From assembly GCF_004340665.1 (NCBI RefSeq), contig NZ_SLWO01000002.1, positions 119,587-183,586 of the forward strand: DNA of 64,000 nucleotides, given 5' to 3'. Origin of the DNA: Pedobacter psychrotolerans. GTDB lineage: Bacteria; Bacteroidota; Bacteroidia; Sphingobacteriales; Sphingobacteriaceae. A model generated the notes under the pieces. That model had not been told where the DNA came from. It worked only from the letters and a program-made list of their open reading frames with translations, and did not search any database. Below are positions 36,672 through 46,754 of the stretch, piece after piece (the stretch's first letter is position 1; every line of letters begins with the position of its first letter). A program made the translations under genes and the position numbers.

Positions 36672-37478
36672 ATGGATGTAAGAATTGAAAATTGGATCGA
36701 TCACCTTAAAGAAGAGAAACCTGATTACCATTTTGGAGACCATGTGCATATGGTAGATTCAGCATTTTATATGCCTCAGCTGGGTAAGTATCGAAGGATT
36801 TGGATTTATCTGCCAAAAAGTTATAAAAACTCCAATAAGAAATACCCTGTTCTTTACATGCATGACGGACAGCACTTATTTCATGCTACACCAGCTAGAA
36901 ATGATGAATGGGCGGTTGATACTATCACAGATAATTTGATACGGGAAGGTGCTCATGAAATGATTATTGTCGGCATCGATCATGGTGAAAATGACCGACT
37001 AAAAGAATATAATCCTTACGACAGCCAATATGGCAAAGGTGAGGGAAAAGCATATATACAATTTCTGGCTGAAACACTCAGGCCTTTTATAAATCAGCAA
37101 TACAGAACACTAACAGACGTAGGTAACACATCAATAGCAGGAAGTTCACTGGGTGGTTTGATTTCTATGTTTGCCATTGCAGAATACCCAAAGGTTTTTG
37201 GCTCGGCCGGGATATTTAGTCCGGCATTTTGGCTGGCACCAGCAATTTATACCGATATTACTGACCGTTTATCCGATTTAAAAAATAATAAGGTCTTTTT
37301 AGTTACCGGAGATAAAGAAGGAGCGGAAATGGTAAATAATGTCGAAAAAATGTATTCAATATTAAATCCTGATGGCCGCAACAAAAATATTGTTTTTCAT
37401 GAATGCGAAGACGGAAAGCATACAGAATGGTTTTGGCACCGGGAATTTCCAGCATTTTACGACTTTATAAAGAGGTGA
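36672..37478 (+). CDS. putative esterase (Esterase D/PF00756 alpha/beta-hydrolase)
   Basis: 268 residues, no signal peptide, so cytoplasmic. Esterase-family fold with the N-terminal RRIWIYLPKSYKNS strand, an oxyanion region YMHDGQHLF (62-70), the nucleophile elbow G157-S-S159-L-G161, and a terminal histidine in EDGKHTEWFW. Similar proteins hydrolyse siderophore, S-formylglutathione or carbohydrate esters; substrate not inferable. It stands alone with 140 bp before it and a weak inverted repeat after it. Confidence 0.85.
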   Translation: MDVRIENWIDHLKEEKPDYHFGDHVHMVDSAFYMPQLGKYRRIWIYLPKSYKNSNKKYPVLYMHDGQHLFHATPARNDEWAVDTITDNLIREGAHEMIIVGIDHGENDRLKEYNPYDSQYGKGEGKAYIQFLAETLRPFINQQYRTLTDVGNTSIAGSSLGGLISMFAIAEYPKVFGSAGIFSPAFWLAPAIYTDITDRLSDLKNNKVFLVTGDKEGAEMVNNVEKMYSILNPDGRNKNIVFHECEDGKHTEWFWHREFPAFYDFIKR

Positions 37479-37484
37479 TCAGAC

Positions 37485-37529
37485 AATTTAATATATGGTA
37501 ACCACTTACAAAACCCTCTATATTAAATT
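37485..37529. terminator. possible weak terminator after the esterase gene
   Basis: 11-bp inverted repeat AATTTAATATA (37485-37495) with TATATTAAATT (37519-37529) around a 23-base loop. AT-only, no T run, so a weak call. Confidence 0.3.
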
Positions 37530-37541
37530 AAAATTAACTGA

Positions 37542-38975
<1,434 letters not shown>

Positions 38976-39004
38976 CCCCCTAAATCCCCTAAAGGGGACT
39001 TAAG
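38976..39004. repeat. CCCCTAAATCCCC repeat directly after enolase stop
   Basis: A short palindromic element of type CCCCTAAATCCCCTAAAGGGG starts at the base after the stop codon. It pairs CCCCT with AGGGG. Elements of this sequence are widespread in Bacteroidota intergenic DNA; it may act as an mRNA 3' structure. Confidence 0.5.
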
Positions 39005-39034
39005 TTGTTAACAAGTTGAAAAACTTATTTGCAA

Positions 39035-39072
39035 AACATCCGGAGATTTTAAATCTTCGGATGTTTTTTTAT
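39035..39072 (+). terminator. terminator of eno
   Basis: About 15-bp stem (39035-39049 with 39051-39065; AACATCCG arm, one G-U) and T-rich tail to 39070. Confidence 0.82.
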
Positions 39073-39079
39073 ACATTTA

Positions 39080-39107
39080 CGTCATTACTTCGTGCCTCGC
39101 AATGACG
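39080..39107. repeat. dispersed palindromic repeat, TCATTGCGAGG family
   Basis: CGTCATT (39080) to AATGACG (39107), containing TTCGTGCCTCGCAATGACG; the second copy of the family seen at 25646-25702 and 47191-47234. Confidence 0.75.
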
Positions 39108-39120
39108 ATTTTGAGAAACT

Positions 39121-39420
39121 ATGAAACGTTTAATAGACCTTTTCCGCAATAAATATTTTCTGGCAACGGTTGCGTTTGCCATGTGGATGCTGTTTTTCGA
39201 TAAAAACGATATGATGTCGCAATACGAATACCGCAGTCAGGCGAATAAATTACAAGAAGAGAAAGAGTATTTCGAAAAGGAAACTGCGCAGGTTAAAAAA
39301 GATTTAAATGAGCTGAATACGAATTTAAATACCGCTGAAAAGTTTGCCCGTGAAAAGTACTTCATGAAAAAAGACAATGAGGATGTGTTTGTAATCATCC
39401 GAGAAGAGAAGAAAGATTAA
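39121..39420 (+). CDS. FtsB/DivIC-type septum formation initiator
   Basis: 99 residues. Short cytoplasmic start, one transmembrane helix (about 12-26, FLATVAFAMWMLFF) and a heptad coiled coil (about 35-75, KLQEEKEYFEKETAQVKK), then a conserved AREKYFMKKDNEDVFVI stretch typical of DivIC. The protein is part of the divisome and bridges FtsL-like and late division proteins. It follows enolase, an arrangement common in Bacteroidota. DivIC or FtsB naming cannot be separated from sequence alone. Confidence 0.85.
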   Translation: MKRLIDLFRNKYFLATVAFAMWMLFFDKNDMMSQYEYRSQANKLQEEKEYFEKETAQVKKDLNELNTNLNTAEKFAREKYFMKKDNEDVFVIIREEKKD

Positions 39421-39523
39421 CGATCAGCAATAATAGAGCTATTTTTTTTTGTGAAAATTGGCTCCCGCCATAAAATATTTAAGTAGTTAAAACATTGCCT
39501 AAAAGTTCCAGTTATTCTGGAAG

Positions 39524-40144
39524 CTAATATTCAAATTTAGGCAAGGAAAGTTTAAATTTTACAGCGATAATGCGCATCACAAAAATAAAGGCTATCGCTA
39601 AAAATTTTGCTATTACCGTTCCAACATTTATTTCTAATAATAAGAAGTAAAACATCCCTCCCATTATACACGCCGTAGCATAAATTTCCCGTTTGAACAC
39701 TAGTGGAATGGTATTGAGTAAGGTATCTCTGATAATCCCTCCAAAGCAGCCTGTAATTGTGCCTAAGGCAATACAAATCCCAGGGTTTAAACCAAGGGAT
39801 ATCCCTTTAGCTAATCCTAATATTGTAAATAATCCTAAACCTAAACTATCAAATAAAAACAGCGTGATTTTCATTTTCTGCACATGTGTTTTAAAAAACA
39901 TAGTTGCCAATGCTGTAAATAAAATAATTAAACAAGTTTGCATATCCCGCATCCAGGCCACAGGTGTATCTCCTATCAACAAATCTCTCACTGTACCACC
40001 TCCAATTGCTGTAACAAATGCAATAATTAGCACACCAAATGGATCAAGTTTGCGTTGCATAGCAGTAAAAGTACCCGATATAGCAAAAGCGATGGTACCC
40101 AATGCTTCAATAATCTCGTAGGTAGAAATGCTATAGTGCTCCAT
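39524..40144 (-). CDS. TRIC-type cation channel family protein (UPF0126/YadS-like)
   Basis: 206 residues and about seven hydrophobic helices. Two internal repeats each carry the signature: GGGTVRDLLIGDTP in the first half and GGIIRDTLLNTIPLVF in the second. Prokaryotic TRIC homologues form trimeric monovalent cation channels in the inner membrane. Its start overlaps the 3' end of the VWA-like gene by 14 bp, so translation of the two is coupled. Confidence 0.9.
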   Translation of the reverse strand: MEHYSISTYEIIEALGTIAFAISGTFTAMQRKLDPFGVLIIAFVTAIGGGTVRDLLIGDTPVAWMRDMQTCLIILFTALATMFFKTHVQKMKITLFLFDSLGLGLFTILGLAKGISLGLNPGICIALGTITGCFGGIIRDTLLNTIPLVFKREIYATACIMGGMFYFLLLEINVGTVIAKFLAIAFIFVMRIIAVKFKLSLPKFEY

Positions 40145-42215
40145 TTCTTTTTCTTAAAAACCATTCCAAACTCAACATCACCAGAATTAGCGCAAATAAC
40201 CCTTTTATGTTTATTAATTCATCATACTTGCGATCCTCGTAGCTGATGGTTTTAATATTTTCATTTTTAAGAATTTCATCCCCTATCTTCATTAAATCTG
40301 CCGGCATAAAAAGTTTGCCATTGCTTTGCTTGGAAATTGTACTCAGCAACTGATGATTTGCGGTAGTCTGCTGATATTCTGTAATTACGGCATTTATGTA
40401 AAAACTTCCCGAAGCTGTAAACCGTTTTCCACCTATGGAAGTATTCGCCAGATAGGAATAATTACCTGCCAGCATTTTTCCTGCATCTAGTTGATAGGCA
40501 TTGTCAGTTTTTGAAAAAGTATAATTGAAAACTTTCCCAGCTTCATTTTTTATTTGCAAAGTGACTTCCGGTTCATTCACAGCCTGGTAACTATCATTAT
40601 ATAGAGTGGCGTTAAATTGAATAGCTTCATTTTCATCATAAGCCGACTTTGAAGTAAAGACTTTAAACCTTCGCTTATCATCTTTTACAGAGAGGTATTG
40701 AATTGTTTTAGAAATCAGGTCACTTAAGCCAGACTCACTTACCTCATTTTTAGCTTCTGAAAGTTTCCATCTCCATAAGCCCTCTCCCATTAAATAACCT
40801 GCCTTTAAGCCATTGTCATTAGTAAAGAACCATAAGGGTTGCTGCGTACTGATTTGCCCTATACGCTGATTGAAAACTGATGAAACATTAGCATTCACTG
40901 TTAATCGTCCGAAGGGCGAAAGTAGCGGATCAAAAGATGCAAATATTTTTCCATCCTGATCATTTAAGCTAAAACTGGTAAAACCCTTGGCGAAATCAGG
41001 ATAGATCTCCTGAACCTGGCCATTAGAAGAACCTAAATTTACCTGATTCTGAATTTTGTTAAAGGCATTAATGCCACTGTTTGCCCCGAGAATATACCAT
41101 ATGGGTTTTTTAATCAATTTTAATCTTTCCAAGAAGTTTGCTGAAATGTTTTGTGCATCTGGTAATTGATATAAAACTATCAGATCGAATTTTGATGGAT
41201 CAATACTGCCTAGATCATCAGCCAAAGCCAATTTAGCATCATAATGTTTATTTAATGTTATGGCTTCTTTTAACACACTTAAATCCGGGTGTGGAGCAGC
41301 CGCAGCTAGGAGTACCTTTTGACGGCCATCAATCACTTCTACATAAAAAGTTTGTGCATTATTTTTGGTGGTGATTTCATTGGGTAAAACACCTAATTGA
41401 ATGGTATATTTTTGTACACCGATTTTGCCTGCATGAATTTTCACTGGAATGGTTTTCACAAATGAATTTCCATTGATAGCAATATTCAGCTGTTGAATCT
41501 TTGACCCATTTTGGCTTACACTTAGCGTCGCACTTTCACCATTACTCTGAAAGGCCTGCACCTGAACTTCTATAGTAAAATCATCATCTAAATAAACAAT
41601 ATTGTTATAATTTACATTCGAAATCAGAACATCACGTTTGGGAATACTGTCGCCTAGAGCAACCGTATAAACTGGTGCATTGATTTGATTGATACTGTAT
41701 AAAGGATTTTCGCCGTGATTAAAAATTCCATCTGTAGCCAATACAATGGCACCCAAATTTCTATTGGTATATTCATCTCTGATTTTTTGAAAGAAAGCAG
41801 CAGCATCAGTAAGTTTTCCCTGATTCTTGAAATCAAGACCATCTTTTACGCTATCTGAAAAGTGATAGACCTTTACTTCAAATTTATCTGAAAGTTTATC
41901 CTGCAATTTTTTTAGATGTTGTTCATAGCTTTTTTGGTCAAAACCTGCTGCTTTAATCTGACCAATAGAAAGGGAATTATCCTGTCCGATAATGATTACG
42001 GGTTTATCTAAAGTATAATTAAGCGTTTTTATTAGCGGTGCAAACAAAAGCCAGGCGATAGCTGCCACTCCTATAATCCTAAGTATTGCCAAGCCATAAC
42101 GTAATTTCTTGTTGAGATTTTTATCTCCTTGATAAAGCAACCATGCGTACAGAACACCCAGCGCTATGCAACCCAGAAAATACAAAATAGAAGTACCAGC
42201 AAAAACGCCATTCAT
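40131..42215 (-). CDS. membrane protein with VWA-like region (CARDB/Ig-type repeats)
   Basis: 694 residues. Two transmembrane helices near the N-terminus (about 9-28 and 40-62), a VWA-like segment with DNSLSI (MIDAS-like DxSxS pattern, about 79-84) and VLATDGIFNHGENP, a long periplasmic part with beta domains, and one C-terminal helix (about 668-686, GLFALILVMLSLEWFL). Similar Bacteroidota proteins are annotated as VWA-containing or hypothetical; function unknown, presumably an inner-membrane sensor or scaffold. The stop codon lies inside the start of the TRIC gene. Divergent from the L,D-transpeptidase gene. Confidence 0.8.
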   Translation of the reverse strand: MNGVFAGTSILYFLGCIALGVLYAWLLYQGDKNLNKKLRYGLAILRIIGVAAIAWLLFAPLIKTLNYTLDKPVIIIGQDNSLSIGQIKAAGFDQKSYEQHLKKLQDKLSDKFEVKVYHFSDSVKDGLDFKNQGKLTDAAAFFQKIRDEYTNRNLGAIVLATDGIFNHGENPLYSINQINAPVYTVALGDSIPKRDVLISNVNYNNIVYLDDDFTIEVQVQAFQSNGESATLSVSQNGSKIQQLNIAINGNSFVKTIPVKIHAGKIGVQKYTIQLGVLPNEITTKNNAQTFYVEVIDGRQKVLLAAAAPHPDLSVLKEAITLNKHYDAKLALADDLGSIDPSKFDLIVLYQLPDAQNISANFLERLKLIKKPIWYILGANSGINAFNKIQNQVNLGSSNGQVQEIYPDFAKGFTSFSLNDQDGKIFASFDPLLSPFGRLTVNANVSSVFNQRIGQISTQQPLWFFTNDNGLKAGYLMGEGLWRWKLSEAKNEVSESGLSDLISKTIQYLSVKDDKRRFKVFTSKSAYDENEAIQFNATLYNDSYQAVNEPEVTLQIKNEAGKVFNYTFSKTDNAYQLDAGKMLAGNYSYLANTSIGGKRFTASGSFYINAVITEYQQTTANHQLLSTISKQSNGKLFMPADLMKIGDEILKNENIKTISYEDRKYDELINIKGLFALILVMLSLEWFLRKRNGAL

Positions 42216-42351
42216 ATTTTATAAAGATGCTAATTTTGTTACTAAACGCAAAGGAAGCGAAGAATTTACGCTAAAAGCACAAAGATTATGATTTTAAGCA
42301 CAGCGCTCACAGCATAATCTTCAGAAATACACATCGCCATATTTTGAGTCT

Positions 42352-42359
42352 TATCTTTG
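42352..42359 (+). promoter_or_regulatory. -7 element of the L,D-transpeptidase gene
   Basis: TATCTTTG, full match to TAnnTTTG, 57 bp before the ATG at 42417; no clear -33 box at ideal spacing. Confidence 0.45.
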
Positions 42360-42416
42360 CACTTAAACTTAACGTTTTTTGCGGTTAAAGTATTAGCTTT
42401 AACTAAACATATATTT

Positions 42417-43151
42417 ATGAAATTAATCTGTTTAACGCTTTTATTATCACTCAGCATAATGGCCGAAGCACAAAATAATTTCAAGGCCACTCAAATTAAA
42501 TTCGAAAGGGTAAAAAAGGCTTATCAGGAAAAGTGGGAAACTTTACATCGGTCACTACAATCAGCTGGTTATCAAGATAATTTTTCATTGATCATTAATG
42601 CTTACAAGGCTGAAGGTAAACTGGAGATTTGGCTAAAGGGCAATACCGATCAGAAATATTCATTATTTAAGACTTATGATTTTTGTGCACATTCAGGTAT
42701 TCTGGGCCCAAAATTGATGGAAGGCGATAAGCAAACGCCGGAAGGTTTTTATTATATCAATATTTTTAATCCGGTGAGTACTTATCATTTATCCCTTGGC
42801 ATTAATTATCCAAATGCTGTCGATTTATTTAGAACAGGTAATAATAGAAAGCCTGGCAGCGATATTTACATCCATGGCAATTGTGTCACCGTTGGCTGTA
42901 TCCCATTAACCGACGAGAAGATTAAAGAGGTTTATATTTTAGCGGTTGAGGCTAGAAATGCTGGACAAGAAAAAATTCCGGTAAATATCTATCCATTCAA
43001 AATGACAGAGGGAAACATGAACAAATACGCAACACAGTTTCCTGTCCAAACCAGTTTTTGGAAAACACTACAAGCAGGTTATCGGGCTTTTGAGCGGAAG
43101 AAAAACCTCCTGCACATTACTGAGGTTAAAGGAAAATACATTATAAAATAA
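42417..43151 (+). CDS. exported L,D-transpeptidase family protein (YafK/YkuD type)
   Basis: 244 residues from ATG 42417, giving a signal peptide (MKLICLTLLLSLSIMAEA-Q); an upstream in-frame extension of 20 codons has no signal. YkuD domain (about 60-205) with the catalytic motif YIHGNCVTVGCIPLTDEKI (H and C of HGN...VGC). The YafK subgroup acts as a murein hydrolase or L,D-transpeptidase attaching or releasing proteins from peptidoglycan. Periplasmic. Terminator follows. Confidence 0.88.
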   Translation: MKLICLTLLLSLSIMAEAQNNFKATQIKFERVKKAYQEKWETLHRSLQSAGYQDNFSLIINAYKAEGKLEIWLKGNTDQKYSLFKTYDFCAHSGILGPKLMEGDKQTPEGFYYINIFNPVSTYHLSLGINYPNAVDLFRTGNNRKPGSDIYIHGNCVTVGCIPLTDEKIKEVYILAVEARNAGQEKIPVNIYPFKMTEGNMNKYATQFPVQTSFWKTLQAGYRAFERKKNLLHITEVKGKYIIK

Positions 43152-43191
43152 AGACCTGCTAATTTTTAAATTTAGCAAGTCTTTATTTTTT
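43149..43191 (+). terminator. terminator after the L,D-transpeptidase gene
   Basis: Stem of 13 pairs with one mismatch (43149-43162 with 43172-43185, TAAAGAC arm) followed by a T run; also sits before the 3' end of the convergent fabG. Confidence 0.75.
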
Positions 43192-43207
43192 GGTATTTCG
43201 GCTTAAA

Positions 43208-43951
43208 TTAAAGCATTCCGCCACAAACTGATAATGTTTGGCCTGTTACATAAGCACTCATATCTGATGCTAAGAACACACAAACATTAGCAATATCTTC
43301 CGTTTCACCCGCACGTTTTAATGGAATATCTTTTTCCCATCCAGCAACCACAGCAGGATCTAAAACCTCTGTCATTTCTGTACGGATAAAACCCGGAGCC
43401 ACCACGTTGGCACGGATATTTCTTGAGCCTAATTCTTTAGCAACTGATTTTGTAAAACCAATAATTCCAGCCTTAGATGCAGCATAATTAGCTTGTCCGG
43501 CATTACCCGTAACACCAACAACTGAACTCATGTTGATAAAAACACCTTTACGTGCTTTCATCATTACTTTAGATGCAGCTTTTGTTACATTGAATATAGA
43601 CTTTAAGTTGATGTTGATGACATCATCCCAATTTTCTTCACTCATCCGCATTAACAAACCATCTTTAGTAATCCCTGCGTTATTTACCACAATATCAATT
43701 GTTCCGAATTCTGCGACAACATCACTGATCAACTGTTCGGCCTGATCAAATTTTGATGCATCAGAACGATAGCCTTTGATCTTTGTTCCAAAACTTTGCA
43801 GTTCTTGCTCTAGTGCTTCGCCTTTTTCTACTGATGACAAGTATGTAAATGCCACATTAGCACCTTGCTCAGCAAATTTTTCAGCTATTTTACGACCAAT
43901 ACCTTTCGATGCACCAGTAATTAATGCTGTTTTTCCTTCTAGTAATTTCAT
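43208..43951 (-). CDS. fabG: 3-oxoacyl-[acyl-carrier-protein] reductase
   Basis: 247 residues, classical short-chain dehydrogenase. NADP-binding GASKGIG (14-20), NNAG (89-92 region), catalytic S in NMSSVVG, and Y-x3-K in YAASKAG. FabG-typical C-terminus (VTGQTLSVCGGML). Second step of fatty-acid elongation, cytoplasmic. The identification as FabG over other SDRs rests on the whole-length fit. Confidence 0.92.
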   Translation of the reverse strand: MKLLEGKTALITGASKGIGRKIAEKFAEQGANVAFTYLSSVEKGEALEQELQSFGTKIKGYRSDASKFDQAEQLISDVVAEFGTIDIVVNNAGITKDGLLMRMSEENWDDVININLKSIFNVTKAASKVMMKARKGVFINMSSVVGVTGNAGQANYAASKAGIIGFTKSVAKELGSRNIRANVVAPGFIRTEMTEVLDPAVVAGWEKDIPLKRAGETEDIANVCVFLASDMSAYVTGQTLSVCGGML

Positions 43952-43968
43952 TTATTATTTTATTTTTT

Positions 43969-43992
43969 GTCAGTCTGAGCTTGTCGAAGACC
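43969..43992. repeat. palindromic repeat half-element (CTTGTCGAAG family), left flank of the GIY-YIG gene
   Basis: TGTCAGTCTGAGCTTGTCGA followed by AGAC. The mirror half is found at 44383-44405 on the other side of the GIY-YIG gene, in inverted orientation. A complete palindrome of this family is at 45535-45587. Confidence 0.75.
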
Positions 43993-44002
43993 GATCTGTT
44001 AT

Positions 44003-44299
44003 TTATTTTTTATAGTTTGATAATCTTACAATCTCATCCCAATCCTCATTAAATAATGCTTCTTTCTTTCTTCGACTCCATCCTTTAACCTGCTTTTCAA
44101 AATCTATTGCATCTTCTATTTGATCAAATCTTTGAAAGTATTTTAATAATACTGGTCTTCTAGAAAAGGTATAACTAAAAACGTTTTCGCCGCTGTTGTG
44201 TTGTGCAAGTCTAATTTCCAAATCATTTGTTACCCCTACGTAATAACTTTTATCTGAGCATTCCAATATATAAACAAAGTAATTATGTATTGTAGGCAT
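44003..44299 (-). CDS. GIY-YIG nuclease family protein
   Basis: 98 residues, a minimal single-domain GIY-YIG protein (UvrC N-terminal-like/YhbQ type). The first motif is FVYILECS, the second YYVGVT, then an arginine in LEIRLAQHNSG and the catalytic glutamate in AIDFEKQVKGW. Free-standing proteins of this size have no settled role; some bacterial ones nick DNA. It is flanked on both sides by inverted halves of a palindromic repeat family, which could mark it as the nuclease of a REP-like mobile unit or a gene that uses those repeats. Start chosen at MPTIHNYFV. Confidence 0.9.
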   Translation of the reverse strand: MPTIHNYFVYILECSDKSYYVGVTNDLEIRLAQHNSGENVFSYTFSRRPVLLKYFQRFDQIEDAIDFEKQVKGWSRRKKEALFNEDWDEIVRLSNYKK

Positions 44300-44348
44300 A
44301 AATTTCAGTGGGTTAAGTTATAAAATAACGCTATATCACATACCATTC

Positions 44349-44407
44349 TTTGTCATAGCAAGCAGTCTAAAAACCTCAAAATTCCTTCGACAGGCTCAGG
44401 ATGACAA
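44349..44407. repeat. palindromic repeat (CTTGTCGAAG family), right flank of the GIY-YIG gene
   Basis: TTGTCA at 44350 and CCTTCGACAGGCTCAGGATG plus ACA at 44383-44405 form an incomplete palindrome; the right half is the inverse of 43969-43992. Confidence 0.7.
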
Positions 44408-44432
44408 CCGCTTGCATATCACAATTCCCCAC

Positions 44433-45509
44433 TTAAACTGCAGGTTCCTGCTGACTCAAGCAATGGAAACTTCCTAATCCCCAAATAATATCTACAGAGT
44501 TAATACCGATCACTTTTCGATCTGGAAAACATCCTTGAATAATATCTAAAGCTTTCTGATCGTTTATATCATTAAAAATCGGTACAATTACGGCTGCGTT
44601 GGCAATGTAAAAGTTTGCGTATGATGCCGGCAAGCGTGTATCATCATAAATTACGGGTGATGGCATCGGCAACTCCACAATATTTAATGAACGACCATCA
44701 TGCAGTTTCATGGCTTTTAGTGCTTCTAAATTTTCCTGTAGCAAGACATAGTTTTCATCCATCGGATTACTTTCTACAACGGTCAAAACTGTATCTTCAT
44801 TTACAAAGCGGGTGATATCATCAATGTGTCCATCGGTATCATCCCCTACTATGCCATCGCCCAACCACAACACTTGGTGCTGACCATAATATTCCAGCAA
44901 ATATTGTTCAATCTGCTCTTTAGTCAAATGAGGGTTACGGTTTTCATTCAGCAAACAAGCTGTAGTGGTTAAAACTGTTCCGGCACCATTAAATTCTACC
45001 GATCCACCTTCCATAACAATATCAGGTGCAAACAAGGGCAAATTAAAGTGTTTCGCAATTTTAGTAGGAACCACATCATCCAAATCAAATGGAGGATATT
45101 TTCCACCCCAGGCATTGTAACCCCAGTCTACTACCGCCTTTTGATTTTCTTTAAGCAAAAATGCTGGCCCATGATCACGACACCAAGCATCATTGGTTTC
45201 ATTGAAATAAAATTCAATCTGACTTAAATCTGCATCAACTTTTACTAATTCGGTAGTTGCAAATGCTTTCATCTCCTCATCCCGAACATTGATACGCACT
45301 TTCTCCCCTTCTGCAACAGCTTTGATAAATTGGCAATATGGTTCATAAATCGTTTCAATTTTACCTGGCCAGCTTTCCTCTTTGTGTGGCCAGCTTAACC
45401 AGGTTGCTTCATGTTTTGCCCATTCAGCCGGGAATGAATAACCTTGCTGTTTCGGTGAATAATCGAATTGATTGATATTTAATTCTTTTCTTGGAGGGAA
45501 ATTTGACAT
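44433..45509 (-). CDS. aguA: agmatine deiminase
   Basis: 358 residues, pentein fold. Conserved blocks NDAWCRDHGPAFL (substrate aspartates), MEGGSVEFNGAGTVLTT, LWLGDGIVGDDTDGHIDDI (catalytic His) and the C-terminal active-site cysteine C350 in GLGSFHCLSQQEP. It converts agmatine to N-carbamoylputrescine and ammonia. aguB lies next upstream in the transcription order, separated by a palindromic repeat. Cytoplasmic. No arginine decarboxylase gene is in the window. Confidence 0.95.
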   Translation of the reverse strand: MSNFPPRKELNINQFDYSPKQQGYSFPAEWAKHEATWLSWPHKEESWPGKIETIYEPYCQFIKAVAEGEKVRINVRDEEMKAFATTELVKVDADLSQIEFYFNETNDAWCRDHGPAFLLKENQKAVVDWGYNAWGGKYPPFDLDDVVPTKIAKHFNLPLFAPDIVMEGGSVEFNGAGTVLTTTACLLNENRNPHLTKEQIEQYLLEYYGQHQVLWLGDGIVGDDTDGHIDDITRFVNEDTVLTVVESNPMDENYVLLQENLEALKAMKLHDGRSLNIVELPMPSPVIYDDTRLPASYANFYIANAAVIVPIFNDINDQKALDIIQGCFPDRKVIGINSVDIIWGLGSFHCLSQQEPAV

Positions 45510-45534
45510 TCGTTTGGTGTTATAATTTTAGAGG

Positions 45535-45587
45535 TGTCACAATGAGCTTGTCGAAATGTTTAGTCCTTCGACAGGCTCAGGGTGACA
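45535..45587. repeat. complete dispersed palindrome, CTTGTCGAAG family, between aguA and aguB
   Basis: 53-bp element with outer arms TGTCAC (45535) and GTGACA (45582-45587) and inner TGAGCTTGTCGA / TCGACAGGCTCA. Complete form of the halves flanking the GIY-YIG gene. Confidence 0.8.
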
Positions 45588-45604
45588 TCTACTTATAATG
45601 TTCG

Positions 45605-45633
45605 CTTTAAGCTTTGGTCTTCAACCTTTTAGC
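45605..45633. repeat. AGCTTTGGTCTT repeat directly after aguB stop
   Basis: CGCTTTAAGCTTTGGTCTTC then AACCTTTTAGCTT, ending at the stop codon of the - strand gene; same family as 17500-17625 and 47250-47284. Confidence 0.55.
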
Positions 45634-46509
45634 TTAATCCTCGTCTATATATCTTTTGGTAATCGGTTGATAAGTATCTATTCTCCTATCTCTTAAAAAC
45701 GGCCAGTGCTTGCGCATGAAGTCGCTTTGATCCAGGTCTAATTCTACTACCTCTGTTTCTTCCTGATCATGGGAGGCTAGATAAAGTAACTTACCTTGAG
45801 CATTTGTAGCGAAACTACCACCCCAGAATTTCATAGCACCATCTTGTTCAAAACCCACCCGATTCACACTCACTACCGGTACGCCATTGGCAACGGAATG
45901 AGAACGTTGTATGGTTTGCCAGGCATTATATTGGTCTTGATTGGTTTCTTCATCCTGAGTGGTATCCCAACCAATAGCCGTTGGATAAAACATAATATCC
46001 GCTCCCATTAAAGCAGTTATACGAGAAGCTTCAGGATACCATTGATCCCAACAAATTAAGATGCCGATTTTAGCGAATTTTGTTTCGAAAACCTTATAAC
46101 CTAAATCACCCGGGGTGAAATAGAATTTTTCATAGAAAGCCGGGTCATCAGGAATATGCATTTTGCGATATTTACCTAAATATGAACCATCTGCATCTAA
46201 AACAGCTGTTGTATTATGATACAAACCTTGAGCACGTTTTTCAAATAAAGATGCAATAATAACTACGCCTAATTCTTTCGCCACCACTTGTAAAGCATCT
46301 GTTGATGGTCCAGGAATCGCTTCAGCTAAATCGAAATTATCATAATCTTCAACATCGCAGAAATACAATGAAGTAAAGAGTTCCTGCAAACAGACAATTT
46401 GCGCACCTTTTGCAGCAGCCTCTCTTACTTTATCAATCGCTTTATTTAAATTTTCTTGCTTATCCTGAGTACAACTCATCTGTACCAAGCCAACGTTTAC
46501 TTTCTTCAT
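45634..46509 (-). CDS. aguB: N-carbamoylputrescine amidase
   Basis: 291 residues from ATG 46509 (MKKVNVGLVQMSCTQ); the 19 upstream in-frame codons lie in repeat sequence and are rejected. Nitrilase superfamily triad E43 (LQELF), K116 (YRKMHIPDD) and C153 (ILICWDQWYPE), plus the AguB-typical NQDQYNAWQTIQRSHSVANG. Converts N-carbamoylputrescine to putrescine, completing the agmatine pathway with aguA. A TAACTTTG -7 motif lies about 95 bp upstream, beyond the ATTCA-type repeat. Confidence 0.94.
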   Translation of the reverse strand: MKKVNVGLVQMSCTQDKQENLNKAIDKVREAAAKGAQIVCLQELFTSLYFCDVEDYDNFDLAEAIPGPSTDALQVVAKELGVVIIASLFEKRAQGLYHNTTAVLDADGSYLGKYRKMHIPDDPAFYEKFYFTPGDLGYKVFETKFAKIGILICWDQWYPEASRITALMGADIMFYPTAIGWDTTQDEETNQDQYNAWQTIQRSHSVANGVPVVSVNRVGFEQDGAMKFWGGSFATNAQGKLLYLASHDQEETEVVELDLDQSDFMRKHWPFLRDRRIDTYQPITKRYIDED

Positions 46510-46596
46510 CTTATGTAAATGAGTTAGTGAATGATAGAATGATAGAATGTCTAGCTTATGCCTCATTCACTCATCCAAAATTCATTCATTCAAAAT
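46510..46596. repeat. ATTCA-rich degenerate repeat upstream of aguB
   Basis: Units such as TGAATGATAGAATGA, ATTCACTCATCC and ATTCATTCATTCAAAATTT between the aguB start and its promoter-like motif. Similar sequence lies at 49683-49815 and 59284-59428. Confidence 0.55.
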
Positions 46597-46602
46597 TTTC
46601 GT

Positions 46603-46610
46603 CAAAGTTA
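46603..46610 (-). promoter_or_regulatory. -7 element upstream of aguB
   Basis: The minus strand reads TAACTTTG, full consensus match. No -33 TTG at ideal spacing. Confidence 0.4.
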
Positions 46611-46754
46611 ATATTTTGTTTAAAAATAGAACGGCATATTTGCTTAAATGTTTTCTGGAAAAGAATAGGATAAGCCCAGGATATTTTTATAATTGGAACA
46701 TTTTAAACTTAAGAAGTTTCGCATCGCACAAACCAGTAAATTTCATAAGTTAAA

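Noticed and set aside
44003..44299. GIY-YIG gene as a homing endonuclease or as UvrC
   Set aside because: At 98 residues it has no DNA-binding module of homing enzymes and none of the UvrC C-terminal domains; it is not inside an intron or a coding gene.
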